Assembly: GCF_003589595.1 (NCBI RefSeq)
Contig: NW_020654810.1
Span: 22,173,976-22,237,975 of the forward strand
Origin: Hyposmocoma kahamanoa
Taxonomy: Eukaryota > Arthropoda > Insecta > Lepidoptera > Cosmopterigidae
DNA: 64,000 bases
Direction: 5' to 3'
The notes beneath the pieces were generated by a model. The model had not been told where the DNA came from. It worked only from the letters and a program-made list of their open reading frames with translations, and did no database searches. Below are positions 33,811 through 44,621 of the stretch, one piece after another. Both the position numbers and the translations under genes were made by a program. The stretch's first letter is position 1, and each line of letters begins with the position of its first letter.

Positions 33811-34037
33811 AATCCACTACGTGTATACATAGTTTGTTTCATATCACATGTGATTTTATTATACTAAGGGTACGACTTGATTAAAATAAAAAACCGAATG
33901 GCATATATTATGTTTTATTGTAATATCATCACAGAGAAAGAAGATAATGTCATAGCTAAATTAAATTATTTATTTTTTCCAAGTAGTGCTACGTTTTCGT
34001 AAAAGTGTATTAAGGTAAATTATTTAATAATATTAAG

Positions 34038-37000
34038 TTAGTATTTTACAGTATGTTTGTAAACTTTCGCGCAGTTTTTGAGGTTGTTGGCGATCCAAAT
34101 CGCGAGGAGCATTGCGGCTGCCTGTAACCAAGAAGATTCCACTGAAAATTAACTGCTATAACTTCTTGTAGTAACTCAAATACATTCCAGAACTGGCCAC
34201 AAATTTCATGGACTTTCTTTTACGTCAGATCACGAACTTTTCAATTAAGAGGTGGATAAGAATTATTAACAAGATTGAACACAGAAAAAATTCTTCGACC
34301 CGGTGAGACTTGAACCCTTCACCAAGCTGTACCGTAGCGCTGCTCTAACCAACTGAGCTACAGGTCAAGTTATCGAGTTGCCGAAATTTTCCTATGTGTT
34401 TTTGTTATAGATCTTTGTACTGGTTTTTGGCATTCGGCATACGACGCCCTTAAAGAGTCAGAATTGAGGGGAAGATAGAAGGGAAAAGAAAGAGAGGAAG
34501 GTCAACAATGGCGTATAGTGAACAAATAAAGAAGAAAATGAAAATAAGCAGCTGTAAAGAGGACAAGGAACTGGCTATGAACTGTGAAACATGGAGGAGC
34601 ACTGACTTTTATATAATTTAAATATTAAAAATACAATCTCAGCGTCTTTACAATTTTATTTCGAAATTATTGCAACAGATTAAAGAAGCTCTGACGATTT
34701 ACCCTAAACACTAAATGTACATTAAAAATGGATTGCAAATTGATGACAAAGATTATATGGTTTAGTGTGTATGATCCTCAGCGTTGAGTGAATTCTCAGG
34801 AGAAATTAAAAACAACTAACCTCGAACCAAAAGCTGATAACAGCAACTCCGAGAAGGTAATCTCCGTCTGATCGCAGCACATAGAGGATCCCGTCTTCGC
34901 AACCCTGTCTGTAGTAATCACCTGACCTGAAGAAGCATATAATGTACCTTTGCACTTACAATTACACATTGATAGTGATGGTTTCAAGATGGAGTCTAAA
35001 AAGTGAGAAGTGACGTTTATATTTAAATAAATAAGAGTTATAATTGTTAAAACAAAGATCGAAAACATAGAAAAAGGGTCGAAATACCCTGTGGGCTTTG
35101 AACCCACAACTATACTGCACCGCATTATTGCTCTTACCAACTGAGCTACGGGTAAGTTATCGGGTTGTGGAAATTCTCCTATGTGTTTTTGCTAAGGATC
35201 TTTGTACTGAATTTTCGGAGAATTTTAGAACTTTCTCTATAATTCTTTATAATCATAATAAAAACGAACCTTCTTCATAATCACTATAACAACTAGTTGA
35301 GTTATCTTACAAAAAATATCTCAATAAAGCTATATCGACGTCAGTTGAAGCACCTGTAAAGGTGCTGGCTGAGGTGAAGAAGGTTCTAAAAATCTCTCAA
35401 TAGATGTCACTAGAGGTTCAGAATGCCAAAAATCCAGTACAAAGATCCTTAACCAAAACACACAGGAGAATTTCGACAACTTGATACCTTAACCCGTAGG
35501 TCAGTTGGTAAAGATCATACGGTGCAGTATGATCATGGGTTCAAGTCCCATAGGTTCCAAAAAGATTTTCTATGTGTGCGATCTTTGCATTAAAAATCAT
35601 AATGAAAACTAGTGGAGTTATTTCACAAAAAAATCGCCATAAATAAGAGTTAATAAAGTAGCAATGAAATTAAACATCTTCTAACGTTGACTTATATTAT
35701 TTTACAGCCTTGCTGTACCCTAGTTATACTTACTTAATGCAAGAATCGTACAGTAGTTCTTGCGTGCGCGCAGTTTGGGTGGGGAAAATGCGGGGGCAAC
35801 ATGATACGCTGATCGGTTGTTGAAGAACATGGTAGTCTGCTGGTCCATTAAGGCCGCAGCACTCGTACTGTTATATTAAAAATAATATGCTCAACACAGA
35901 TTTAAATAGTTAAAATCGTAGATGGTTGCCAAAATAGATCTTAGATAAGTCTCTATGGTTGATAACTTAATTTAGACTTCCATTTCACACGTTGGAAAGT
36001 TACAATGAGATCGACGGTAGCGGATATAATGATTATTCACTCTCGCCTCAAAAAGGCCCAAGTTATAGCGTTCAGGGAACAAATCTGCAGGCAGAGAATT
36101 CCACATGCTTCCTGCAAATCTTGGATATATCCATTAGGTTGCCTTTCCACCAGAGATGCGATGATGCGAGAGCGATGGTGATGTGTCAGTGTCAGTTAGT
36201 GTCATACTTTCAGTAGCTCTAGTTTCCTATACCGTTTTGCAAACATTTTTCGCCCGCATCCCTCGCACACATTCCTCGCACACATCTCTCGCTATTTTGT
36301 ATGTACAAATACTTAACTCCGCTAACCCTTTTCCACCGGAGCTGCGCTAAACGAGGCTACGACAAAATGAAGTAAACCAGGGGTGGATCCCTAGCCTATG
36401 TCTAGTTCCCCGATGGCAGAAAGGGGGTGGCGGAATAACAAAAAGGGATAATATTATTTAATCCTCAATGATATATAAATGTGCACTTTTTAAAATAATA
36501 CTTGTTTATGTGACAGTTACATAGTGAAAGGCATTAAAATACGAGTGTGGGTTTATAATATCATAATAACATCACACGAGCGTTTTAAGGCTTAATTGTC
36601 TACAGTCAGATACACTGCTTTATCTATACATATATTATAACCTCTCTATGATGTGTACAGGAACCGCATGTTACGACCGGCATTGCGGCATTGATCAGAG
36701 CTATTAATGCAGTAATTATTAGTAAAATAGTGCAAAAAACTTATTTTCAATACAGTTGCTGAAAACGTGGTATTTTTCAGACTACAAATCGTGCCGAAAG
36801 TTCGATTTTTCGCACTAGTGCTTTTTATTTTTCCATATATTGTTTTTATTTACTGTTGTTTCAAGTCTTAAACATAGAACTAAAGAGGTTGTATATTTAT
36901 TTTATATTTATGAGCTTTGTAACGTAAGTCATTCGTCAATAAAACTTGTATTTACTTACAAACATCTTATTTGTTTAAATTGCATAGGAGTTTTATAAAA

Positions 37001-40000
37001 CAACGGGTTACATTTAAAAATACCAAAATATTTTCCATAAAGATGGCTGATTGAGTATTAACAATGACCGGAGGTGAGTATTACGCGAGACCGCTGCGCG
37101 CCGCACCGCAATAGTAATTTTAATGTGGCTGAATACAGGCGACAGTTGCCATTGTACTCTGGATTTTTATCAGACAAAGAAATAAAATGAGTTTTTTTTA
37201 AATACTGTTTTATTTTACTTTAAATGTAATTTTTTCGCAAATGTATTAATAACGTCGTTTGATACACGTGCGTATTTGTCATTTTCACTTGTCTCGAGTC
37301 TTGAAGTCTTGACTTTGACTAAGTTCCGCACTTGTATCAAAAATAACTATTCTCACGCATGTCTTGTAGTTTTTTAATTCATAGACAAACTAGAGTCGGG
37401 CCCAACTGTCATATCATTCGATATCAAGTAACGTGTAATTTTTGTCCTTAGAATAATAACGCATAGAAACCTAGCCCGCACACGCTAAGTGAGGCAAGTT
37501 AAAGGCTTCCACACGGGCTCCCAGGAGCGCGCGGGCTGTTAGTGCTCAAGGTCAAATTGCACCGCGAACAGCTCCAAAATTTTTTGCTAATAATGACGAA
37601 ATGTGCGGTAAATGGGTGTAAAAATAGAACAGACAAACATAAAATAGACACTAACATCACATTCCACAAGTAAGTAATGCGTTTCAACTCATATTTTTAT
37701 GTAATTATTCACTAAAACAGAAAAATAATTTCGCGGCAACAAGATACGAAAGTGTTGCAAAGTAACGAATTTTTTTTCTCCCCATTTTGCTATTCTGTTT
37801 CAAAATAATTATATTACGTAAATTTTAGTGGTGCCTGTAATTTCGATTTATTTGCGCACCTTGAACTAATATTTACTTGAATAAACATTAAATGTTTTCG
37901 TTAACTCCTGTAAGTGATTGGGACACTTAATTATTTTATAATACTTTTAACGGCTCAGCGTTCATGCTTTATTGAATAATTATTTATTTTAATTTTATTT
38001 GAATTGCAGCACATATTGCAACAAATTTACAGTATATATTCATTTCTACTATAGTGTTGGCACCACCAGTACAACTTTGATAGCTTATTATATGTCTTTC
38101 TTTTAGTAACTCAAGCGAAATATTTGATATTGAAATATTTTATTTTCTTAAAAGGGGAGCATTCTTAAGCGATTTTTGAATCTATTTTAACAGTTATTTT
38201 CTTTAATGTTTGCTTATGGCATTTTCGGTTTTAGGTTTCGAATATGGCACTTATTTCTAAATCCAAGATGGCGGGCGCGATTTTTCGAATAATGGCAAGT
38301 TGGGTATCGTTTTCGAGATGTTTGGGAATGTTCAATACAAATATGGCACTCATTTCTAAATCCAAGATGGCAAACACGACAGTGCAAACAAAAGCAATAT
38401 TCGTAATGAGCACCCCCAAATACCTCGAAAACGATACCCAACTTGCCATTATTTGAAAAATCGTGCCCGCCATCTTGGATTTACAAATAGTGCCATATTC
38501 ACATTGAGCATCCCCAAATACCTCGAAAATGATACCCACAAGCATTTTTTTGAAAAAATCGTGCCCACCATCTTGGATTTAGAAATGAGTGCCACATTCG
38601 TAAAGAGCACCCCCAAGTACCTCGAAAATGATACCCATATTGCATTTATTTGAAAACTCGTGTCCGCCATCTTGGATTTAGAAATGAGTGCCATATTCGT
38701 AATGAACACCCCCAAGTACCTCGAAAATGATACCCATATTGCATTTATTTGAAAACTCGTGTCCGCCATCTTGGATTTACAAATAAGTGCTATATTCGTT
38801 TTTCATCGACAAAACCGAGCATATCTGTAGGCACCTAATCGACATTGTCGATCGACAAAATCGAGCACATCTGTAGGCACCTGATCGACAATGTCGGGCA
38901 AATCTGTAGGCACCTTTAACTTAATAATGAGTTGAGCAAGATACAATTTCCCCACTTTTGAGGGAAATGTTATTCCATGGCATCATTATTTGTATATTTG
39001 TGTGCGTGCCGACGAGCGTAGTTACAAGTTGCTTACGCCTACATGAATTTGGTTTTTGCCTCACTTGTGACAGTTCGTTTGATATGAAACTATCATTCTA
39101 TGCGTTATTATTCTAAGTTTTTGTCAGATTTGTCAAAATTGTTTGCTATTGACATTTAATTTCGAATAAAACTTCATCTCGACTGATATTAGAATTGAGG
39201 TCGAATCAAATTGTTTTGTTTTTCAAAGATGTTCGAAATTTGAATGTAATTAATAAAATCGAATTTATAAATCAACTGCACTCAAGGTAACACTATCATT
39301 ATGTTGAAGCGTACTAAATTAATATTTGATAGTCATTGACTTACAAATAAATGGACGACGGGTCTAATACAAAAACCACGAAAAAAATGTCCCAAGTCAA
39401 CCTATTTAAACATAGTGACATGTAAAGGAATATGAAAAAGCTAAAACGTTGAATTTAAATTGTAATGTCATCGCAGTACTGTCTAACTTTGCTTGCTTCG
39501 CTGTCAGTCGAACAAACGAAGACTAAAGCATGAATGACGCTCTGTATACGATTTTAACGCCCAATAAGTTCGGACACTTTTTAGCGCGGACCCGACGTCC
39601 ATATAATTGTAAGTCAATGTTGATAGTCATAAATAATATTTGATCCTCTTTTTTCATATAGGTCAAATCTTGGTTGCGCCCTCCATTCATGAGGTCACGT
39701 TAGGATAGCATATGAAAAGCAGCAGCCAGAAGCGAATTTGCTTGCGTTTCCGAAGATGGTTTCCAGGTTTTTGAATGCTAATTTGTCTGTTTTGAGGTTT
39801 ATCGTGAAACTTTTAAAGTTAAATCATACATTAGCTCTGAAGAGATTAAAAAATATATTGATTTAATTTATTTTATATCTCAGAGAAAAAGGATCAATCA
39901 TTAAAAAAGATGACCGTTTAGTATTTTTGCCTGCGGCTTTTGCAAATATAAAACGATCATTTAAATACACAATAATAAAAATCAGAAGAAAACATACTAA

Positions 40001-41666
40001 TATAATATCTCACATTAGTCTGCAAGTCATCCCAAATACGATTGTGCTCTACCAGCTCGTCACCAGTATAGTTTCTGAAGAAGTCCTCCCGCAGCCAGTC
40101 GGACACTGTAAATTCCAACCCGCATCGCTGGACCGTCACAAAGATACCGATCATCAGCTCCAAGAGGGCCAACGTCATTAGGAGGCCTGCGTACTGAAAT
40201 TGAAAAAAACATATTTTTGTGCTAATAAACAGCTTTAGAAGATGGATCCGGTCCAAAACACCACGCTACGTTCCAAAATTCGTATAGCTGACGTAGGCAA
40301 AAAACAACACCTAGTTAAAACGGGACTGGGCTGGCCATATCTGCCGTATGTACCCAAAGAGGTAGATGTGTATTATGACATCACAAGACGGCTGTCGCGC
40401 GCAGAAGGCCGATTCAAAGAACAATATCGAGGAGTAACCTAGACGCATTCTTGAGTAAATAGCCGGAGATTGCTACGGATAGAATACGTTGGAAGCCTAG
40501 ATGCCGAGCAAGATGCCTTCGGCCAGAAATGAGACACTATTACAAAAAAAGTTTAAAAGAACTTTTATGTGGACTTCTTTGGGTCTGCATAACACAATTT
40601 ATCTTCGGCTTCCCAAAGAATTGTTAAATCTAGACATAAGAGCCCGTAGTGCCTTCATAAGCTCACATAAAATACCGTCTGTCTCTTTCATCCCGATTGA
40701 AAACGTATATACTCCATCAAGTTTTTATTTAAATAAATTCATTACCACAGGTATGACAGTGTTACAAAGCTGATAGCTGCGTTCTTGTTGGTGTCAGAGA
40801 TGTCTACATGTAAGTTATTAAGTGCGCATTTGTCCGCCATCTCACCTTATGGATACTGATAACAAGGTTGACGATGGAGCATACCTAAATAATGCTTATT
40901 CACTAGTCCAAGTTATAGTGTTCAGGAAATAAGCCAACAGGCAAGGAATTGTACTCCATAGCCGTTCACCATATAAATTTGTAGAAGCGTAACGCTTTGT
41001 GCGTATCTTTAGAATGTCCACAACATACGGGCAACTTCAGCCTACGTTTTGTTAGTGTTTCGTAGTTTAATAGTAGATTATATAGTTGTTTGTAATTTGA
41101 AATAATTATAGATTAATTCAGTTTTATTCTCCAATTTACTTACTTGTTGTGTAATTCCTACATAGATTTACCTATTTCAGACTTATTGCTTGTTTTTAGG
41201 TCCAAATAAATAATAAACCCAATATTATCTATTGCTCTCTTTCTAAAGCCGACCGATGTCTGTGTGGCCAGAGATATGTTAGTAATATTTTGTGCAATTT
41301 GTCTATCTGTGGAGATGATTACTAGCAGACAGCCCCGACTGCTTCATAGTCCACGTTATAAAGTGCCATCCATAAAATATATCTTCATGCATTCTATCAT
41401 GTCACAACTACAGATAACATCAGTCTAAAGTGGAAACCATAGCCACAGATAAAAGTGAAAAGAACATGATATACTACCAAGTACAGTATTTTGACATTCT
41501 CCCTTGCGGCGCCTACGCAGCCAAAGATAGCAATGGCCACCAGCATGAGACTGGCAGCTACGATGATCATGTCCCCGGCGAAGGTGCCTGCCGCCCTTTC
41601 AGAGCCATATTGCTTGAGAATTCTCATATCTACCACTGCAAATCCGAAGGTGAACAAGGAGATCAG
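34038..41666 (-). CDS. Tetraspanin C (five exons seen; first exon not found)
   Basis: Exons in gene order: 41666-41478 (189 nt), 40193-40014 (180), 35867-35734 (134), 34926-34821 (106) and 34121-34038 (84 with stop TAA). Borders have AG/GT signals; the third/fourth junction is phase 2 and restores a Lys codon, the others are phase 0. The 230 residues cover part of segment 1, the small loop, segment 2 ending GCVGAARENVK, segment 3 (YAGLLMTLALLELMIGIF), a large loop with CCGLNG, SCC, Cys and GCED, segment 4 (LLGVAVISFWFEAAAMLLAIW) and tail. Only the short N-terminal exon (about 21 residues in paralogue B) is missing and should lie above 41666 on the minus strand. The large-loop coding block totals 240 nt, exactly as in B, but is split here by an 807-bp intron full of repeats. 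Confidence 0.91.
34297..34369 (-). repeat. tRNA-like module
   Basis: On the minus strand: 'gacctgtagctcagttggtt', D-arm-like GCTC..GAGC, then 'gaagggttcaagtctc' (B box) and closing 'accgggtc' able to pair with the start. The anticodon stem does not pair, so it is read as a SINE or tRNA pseudogene. Flanked by 'tcctatgtgtttttg' and 'atctttgtactgg'. Confidence 0.5.
34455..34621 (+). pseudogene. LINE C-terminal remnant (RTE/CR1-type)
   Basis: GKIEGKRKRGRST early, KISSCKEDKELA and CETWRST near the end, then stop TAA. This is the usual 'GKIEGKRxRGRP...W' C-terminus of several insect LINEs. It lies in the intron between the last two exons of tetraspanin C. Confidence 0.65.
35040..35650. mobile_element. 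Foldback family F with two opposed tRNA-like modules
   Basis: A tRNA-like module on the minus strand (about 35082-35160: cccgtagctcagttggta, gtgggttcaaagcccac) faces one on the plus strand (about 35490-35562: cccgtaggtcagttggtaaa, catgggttcaagtcccat). Between them the inner arms are inverted ('aaattctcctatgtgttt' and 'aacacacaggagaattt'). Flanked by family F ends ('actagtggagttatttcac'). It lies wholly inside an intron of tetraspanin C that is absent in B. Confidence 0.65.
35992..36120 (-). pseudogene. LINE C-terminal remnant (family L2)
   Basis: On the minus strand: MWNSLPADLFPERYNLGLF followed by EARVNNHY, the C-terminal WNSLP..VFPERYNL motif of Jockey/CR1-like LINEs. Also found at 40880-41030 (-) and 54600-54899 (+). 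Confidence 0.65.
36125..36365. repeat. Short repeat with 'ttccaccagagatgcg' start
   Basis: 'cctttccaccagagatgcga' at the left and 'cttttccaccggagctgcgc' at the right, enclosing short 'ctcgcacacat' direct repeats. Possibly related to the 'gcgatgcaa' repeats at 51955 and 57890. Confidence 0.4.
36366..37446. other. Intronic AT-rich sequence (tetraspanin C), nothing recognised
   Basis: Between the second and third visible exons of tetraspanin C on the minus strand. No gene or classified repeat seen. Confidence 0.4.
37593..37671 (+). pseudogene. THAP-domain first exon of P-like transposase (copy 2)
   Basis: ATG, then MTKCAVNGCKNRTDKHK and, after IDTN, ITFHK: the start of a C2CH THAP zinc finger (C-x4-C with the GC pair, then ITFH). 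The exon ends CAC AA|GTAAGTAAT, a strong splice donor, so the rest of the finger was presumably in a second exon now lost. Reading on without splicing hits a stop at once. Differences from copy 1 are few. Confidence 0.75.
38190..38790. repeat. ~99-bp repeat array with internal inversion
   Basis: Six units share 'atggcactcatttctaaa', 'tccaagatgg' and 'tacctcgaaaa.gatacc'. Two are in one orientation (motif at 38262, 38361) and four in the other (38470, 38568, 38667, 38766), with 98-99 bp spacing. The centre of inversion is near 38410. Each unit carries CCGCCATCTTGG or a close variant. Confidence 0.88.
38800..38915 (+). repeat. Short tandem repeat, three diverged units
   Basis: 'atctgtaggcacct' recurs three times with 'atcgaca.tgtcg' between, spacing roughly 40-55 bp; inside the P-like element. 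Confidence 0.75.
39334..39619 (-). mobile_element. MITE M1, copy 3 (8-bp TSD)
   Basis: Reverse orientation, 286 bp, exact duplication TTGATAGT (39326-39333, 39620-39627). Confidence 0.93.
40236..40530 (+). pseudogene. LINE C-terminal remnant (LRSK..IADVGKK type)
   Basis: The first 66 codons include LRSKIRIADVGKK and a degenerate K.GLGWP where related LINEs have LKWxWAGH; then in a shifted frame DRIRWKP. This fits the end of an ORF2-type LINE protein, opposite in strand to tetraspanin C. Confidence 0.5.
40880..41030 (-). pseudogene. LINE C-terminal remnant (family L2)
   Basis: On the minus strand: PYVVDILKIRTKRYAS followed by frame-shifted pieces of the NSLP..FPE.YNL motif; matches 54600-54899. 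Confidence 0.6.
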
Positions 41667-41799
41667 CTGAAATAAAGATATAAGTTTATACTGTATATCC
41701 TATAGTAGCCAAAGGTCTCACAAAGTCAGGTGATGCTGTATTTCGCTGTATATAAACGATTAATATAAGAGGTTGTGACTTGTGAATAAGTGGTCAGGA

Positions 41800-42250
41800 G
41801 TAGAGCTCCTTGTGAAAGAGTGCGTCCTGAAAAGTTAATGCCATCTTTCTTTCACTACTTCTGTTACCAAGCAGTAATGCATACATTATTTACTGCTTGG
41901 CGGCAGAAATAGATAAGGTGACAGTGGCAGTACTTCCCTGGCGAATTCTTTCACTTTTTTTCTATAATATCAAGTGACGGGATGAACAAGTCGTGCGCCT
42001 GGTGGTAAGCTACATGTAGGTCCATAACAGCAGCAATGCCACTCAGAGCTTTAAATCGCAACGATCTGAGGAGTACTACCACTGCGCCCGTCACCCCGAA
42101 ACATAATTTGACAAGTCCCATGTGCCTGTAACTTCGCCAGCACCTTACCCTACAAAACCGGAACACCGTAATGCTGACATTACTGCTTGGTGGTAGAAAT
42201 AGTTAAGGTACTTCCCTGGATGAACTCTTTCACAAGCCTCTACTGCTACT
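41800..42250 (+). repeat. Interspersed family R, full copy preceded by an inverted fragment
   Basis: 41955-42245 is a near-complete forward copy ('tatcaagtgacgggatgaac' to 'cctctactgctact'). 41800-41950 holds a short reverse piece ('agtagagctccttgtgaaag') turning into a forward piece. Confidence 0.65.
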
Positions 42251-42269
42251 AAATTTTGTTAATTTTGTA

Positions 42270-42535
42270 TGATAAACATTTTATGAAATTTTAATCAACT
42301 TCTGGTGTCCCGATTTTTTATCCCATACAAAATGATATTATTCTTACATAAAACTGAGTCGATCATTACTAAAAAAAAATTTGATCAATTTTATTCATTT
42401 TATGAACAACCCTCGCTTGACTAAAAAACTGACTATGCCAAAATCGTTTTCCAGAAAAAGTTTGGTTCTTAGGAAAATTTCCTTGTATCTTCTTTGATTC
42501 GTATTTCCCCATACTGTCCCATTAAAAAAAACACT
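42270..42535. repeat. AT-rich interspersed repeat, copy 2
   Basis: Same marker order as 33440-33810, including 'gtcccgattttt', 'actgactatgccaaaatcg' and 'tttccccatactgtccc'. Confidence 0.6.
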
Positions 42536-42694
42536 GTATATTATTATTTTTTTTAGTTCACTTATTATAAAAAAAAATAACGGAAAGCTGTAAAAAAATG
42601 TAAAATTAAAAAAAAAGGTATTTAATTAATAATCATTGTAACTATGGTGAAAAAAAATAGGGTGGTTTGCATCAATATTAGACATAACTGGTTG

Positions 42695-42815
42695 AAGACT
42701 GTACCACCTCAGTCAAACCGTGACCATGGGACCTGTAAAGGGCCCGAAACGTCGGTTTGTTTGAAAAACAAATATACGCGATTTAAATCCGGAAAAATAG
42801 TTTCATTTCCTATAA
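42695..42815 (+). repeat. Penelope-like 3' fragment with GAAACGTCGG motif, copy 2
   Basis: GTGACCATGGGACC, loop TGTAAA, GGGCCC, GAAACGTCGGTTTG, then an A-rich run and 'cgatttaaatccgg'. Best match to 6828-6960. Confidence 0.45.
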
Positions 42816-43399
42816 CAAAAAGCTGTAAAATTTTTTTTATAAAGTATGAAATCACCAACATGATGATGTTGGACTGTGGTCTTCACTTTTTTTTTTAAAA
42901 TACCCGAGGCATGTTTTCCAAATTTAAATATGCCTAATTTAAAAAAAAAAACTTACTACACAAAATGCATTAAGCATCAACAGCAATCCTTTGGCGCATC
43001 CCTTTCTAAATTCTTTAAAATAGATGTTCATATTTTTGTTTTGATTCTTTTGATTATTGTTCACGCGGAAGCCTGGTCTGGCATTGACTGATTTTCATAT
43101 ATTGAAAAGGCAACATGAGGCAGGTGTAGGCACTGGGAACGTACAGATGCATCGTGAAATTTTAATTGAAAATAGAATTCGTAACGTCTACAATATTGAT
43201 TTTATGTTGTTTTGAGTGTGTAGTAAAAAGATTGCGTTGCGTTTGTTATGCCAAATTTGTTATTTCAATTTTAAAATATTGAACACCCTTGACTTAACAA
43301 GGCCATATCTGTAAAATGACAACTTTGCAGGAGAGAGATTTGAAATAATATTGATTGTAATGAATATTGTAACGTTTATGGCGATGGTAGTAACATGAT

Positions 43400-43800
43400 A
43401 TACATTTATTTTTTGTGTAGTTACTCCACTAGTTTGTTGTAATTATTAACACAAAGGTCGAATACTTGTTTATTTGTACCTTACCAGTATTATTAACTTA
43501 TTGTCTAATAAATAAAATATATTTATAAAGCGACATCTCTTGTTAACCCCTGGTAGCTGTAAAGGTACTACTACCTGGACCTGGTTAAGTGAAGGAAAAC
43601 TTTATTTATTAGATTTCTCAAAGATGACGCCACGGCAAAAAAATTGTAGCTCAGTCGGTAGAACGGTATGGAGAGGCTTAAAAGTTTTACGAACGAAATT
43701 TGTCGATAACTTTATAGTAGATACTGCTATTCTCGCATAGAAATCACGCGCTCTATCGGTACTGGTACCAGGGCTTGATAAGGGATGTCGCTTTATAAAT
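43400..43800. repeat. Family F copy with decayed tRNA-like module
   Basis: 'gttactccactagtttgttg', 'gcgacatctctt', 'ggtagctgtaaaggtacta' and 'gtagctcagtcggtagaac' in the order seen in the 31.5-kb and 61-kb copies; the B box is lost. Confidence 0.5.
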
Positions 43801-43934
43801 GTATTTTATTTTTTAAACAATAAGTTAAAATATACACACTTTATATGTATATACCAAGACTACGTTATTTATTCTTGCACAAGAAAATTTAAATTATATC
43901 TATTATCTAATATTAAATCTATGCTCATGCCCAA

Positions 43935-44115
43935 AAAAGGTTGAATTATGATAACATCGGTCATGAACAACTTTGTACCAGAACGTTTAATCGAAATGAA
44001 AAGACGATACAGTAATTCTTTTTTCAAATTAAACGTTCTGGCCAGTGGTTCATAGCATAGAATTTCGTAAAAGTTGTTATAATATTTCAGCCTTTTTTAG
44101 CGTCCTTCGAAATAT
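43935..44115. mobile_element. Imperfect palindromic repeat, copy 2
   Basis: 'accagaacgtttaat' and, inverted, 'attaaacgttctgg'; counterpart of 17045-17225. Confidence 0.5.
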
Positions 44116-44335
44116 ATCCATGAGTATATTAAATTATAGAAACGTATACATTGCCCCTTATGAGCTAGTTACTATGAGACGACAACGTCGAGACCAGTCA
44201 GTTTGTAGCGGACTGTATTAATGGGATTCAGGTGCTATTGAAGACTGAACGAGACCAAAGGAAATTTCCTTCCAGTTTATTTAAGCAATGAACAGTTACG
44301 AACCAAACAGAAAACAAACAAACAATGCCAGTAAC

Positions 44336-44621
44336 CATTGACTTACAAATAAATGGACGACGGGTCTAATACAAAAACCACGAAAAAAATGTCCCAAGTC
44401 AACCTATTTAAACGTAGTGACATGTAAAGGAATATGAAAAAGTTAAAACGTTGAATTTAAATTGTAATATCATCGCAGTACTGTCTAATTTTGCTTGCTT
44501 CGCTGTCAATCGAACAAACGAAGACTAAAGCGTGAATGACGCTCTGTATGCTATTTTAACGCCCTATAAGTTCGGACACTTTTTAGCGCGGACCCGACGT
44601 CCATATAATTGTAAGTCAATG
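44336..44621 (-). mobile_element. MITE M1, copy 4 (8-bp TSD, one mismatch)
   Basis: 286 bp, reverse orientation; duplication CCAGTAAC / CCAGTAGC. Confidence 0.92.

Larger units (their letters stand above)
29839..34037. other. Intergenic interval between tetraspanins B and C
   Basis: Filled mainly with tRNA-like foldback repeats (30100-30240, 31326-31855), SINE S3 (30408-30575), family R (30755-31090), a retroelement tail ending in (TCTA)n at about 32238-32255, SINE S1 (32983-33138) and an AT-rich repeat (33440-33810). A TATAAAAGG at 32661-32669 on the + strand has no gene after it that I can recognise. Confidence 0.5.
37447..39117 (+). mobile_element. P-like DNA transposon, 1.67-kb copy with THAP exon
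   Basis: Perfect 22-bp inverted ends beginning CTTAGAATAATAACGC; an exact 8-bp duplication TTTTTGTC on both sides (37439-37446, 39118-39125). Subterminal 'acacgctaagtgaggcaa' and, inverted, 'tttgcctcacttgtgac' are shared with the 23559 copy. It holds a THAP first exon (37593) and a tandem/inverted repeat array (38190-38790) but no transposase core, so it is non-autonomous. Lies within tetraspanin C's large intron, opposite strand. Confidence 0.9.
41667..43644. other. Repeat patchwork upstream of tetraspanin C
   Basis: Family R (41800-42250), an AT-rich repeat (42270-42535), a Penelope-like fragment (42695-42815) and unclassified AT-rich DNA. The missing first exon of tetraspanin C should lie in this interval or beyond, but I could not identify it. 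Confidence 0.4.

Noticed and set aside
34297..34369. Functional tRNA gene on the minus strand
   Set aside because: D arm, T arm and part of the acceptor stem pair, but the anticodon stem does not, and it is embedded in a repeat with family flanks.
38231..38769. Repetitive 104-106-codon minus-strand frames
   Set aside because: They arise because the ~99-bp array unit is a multiple of three and stop-free in one frame; the peptide repeats simply mirror the DNA repeat.
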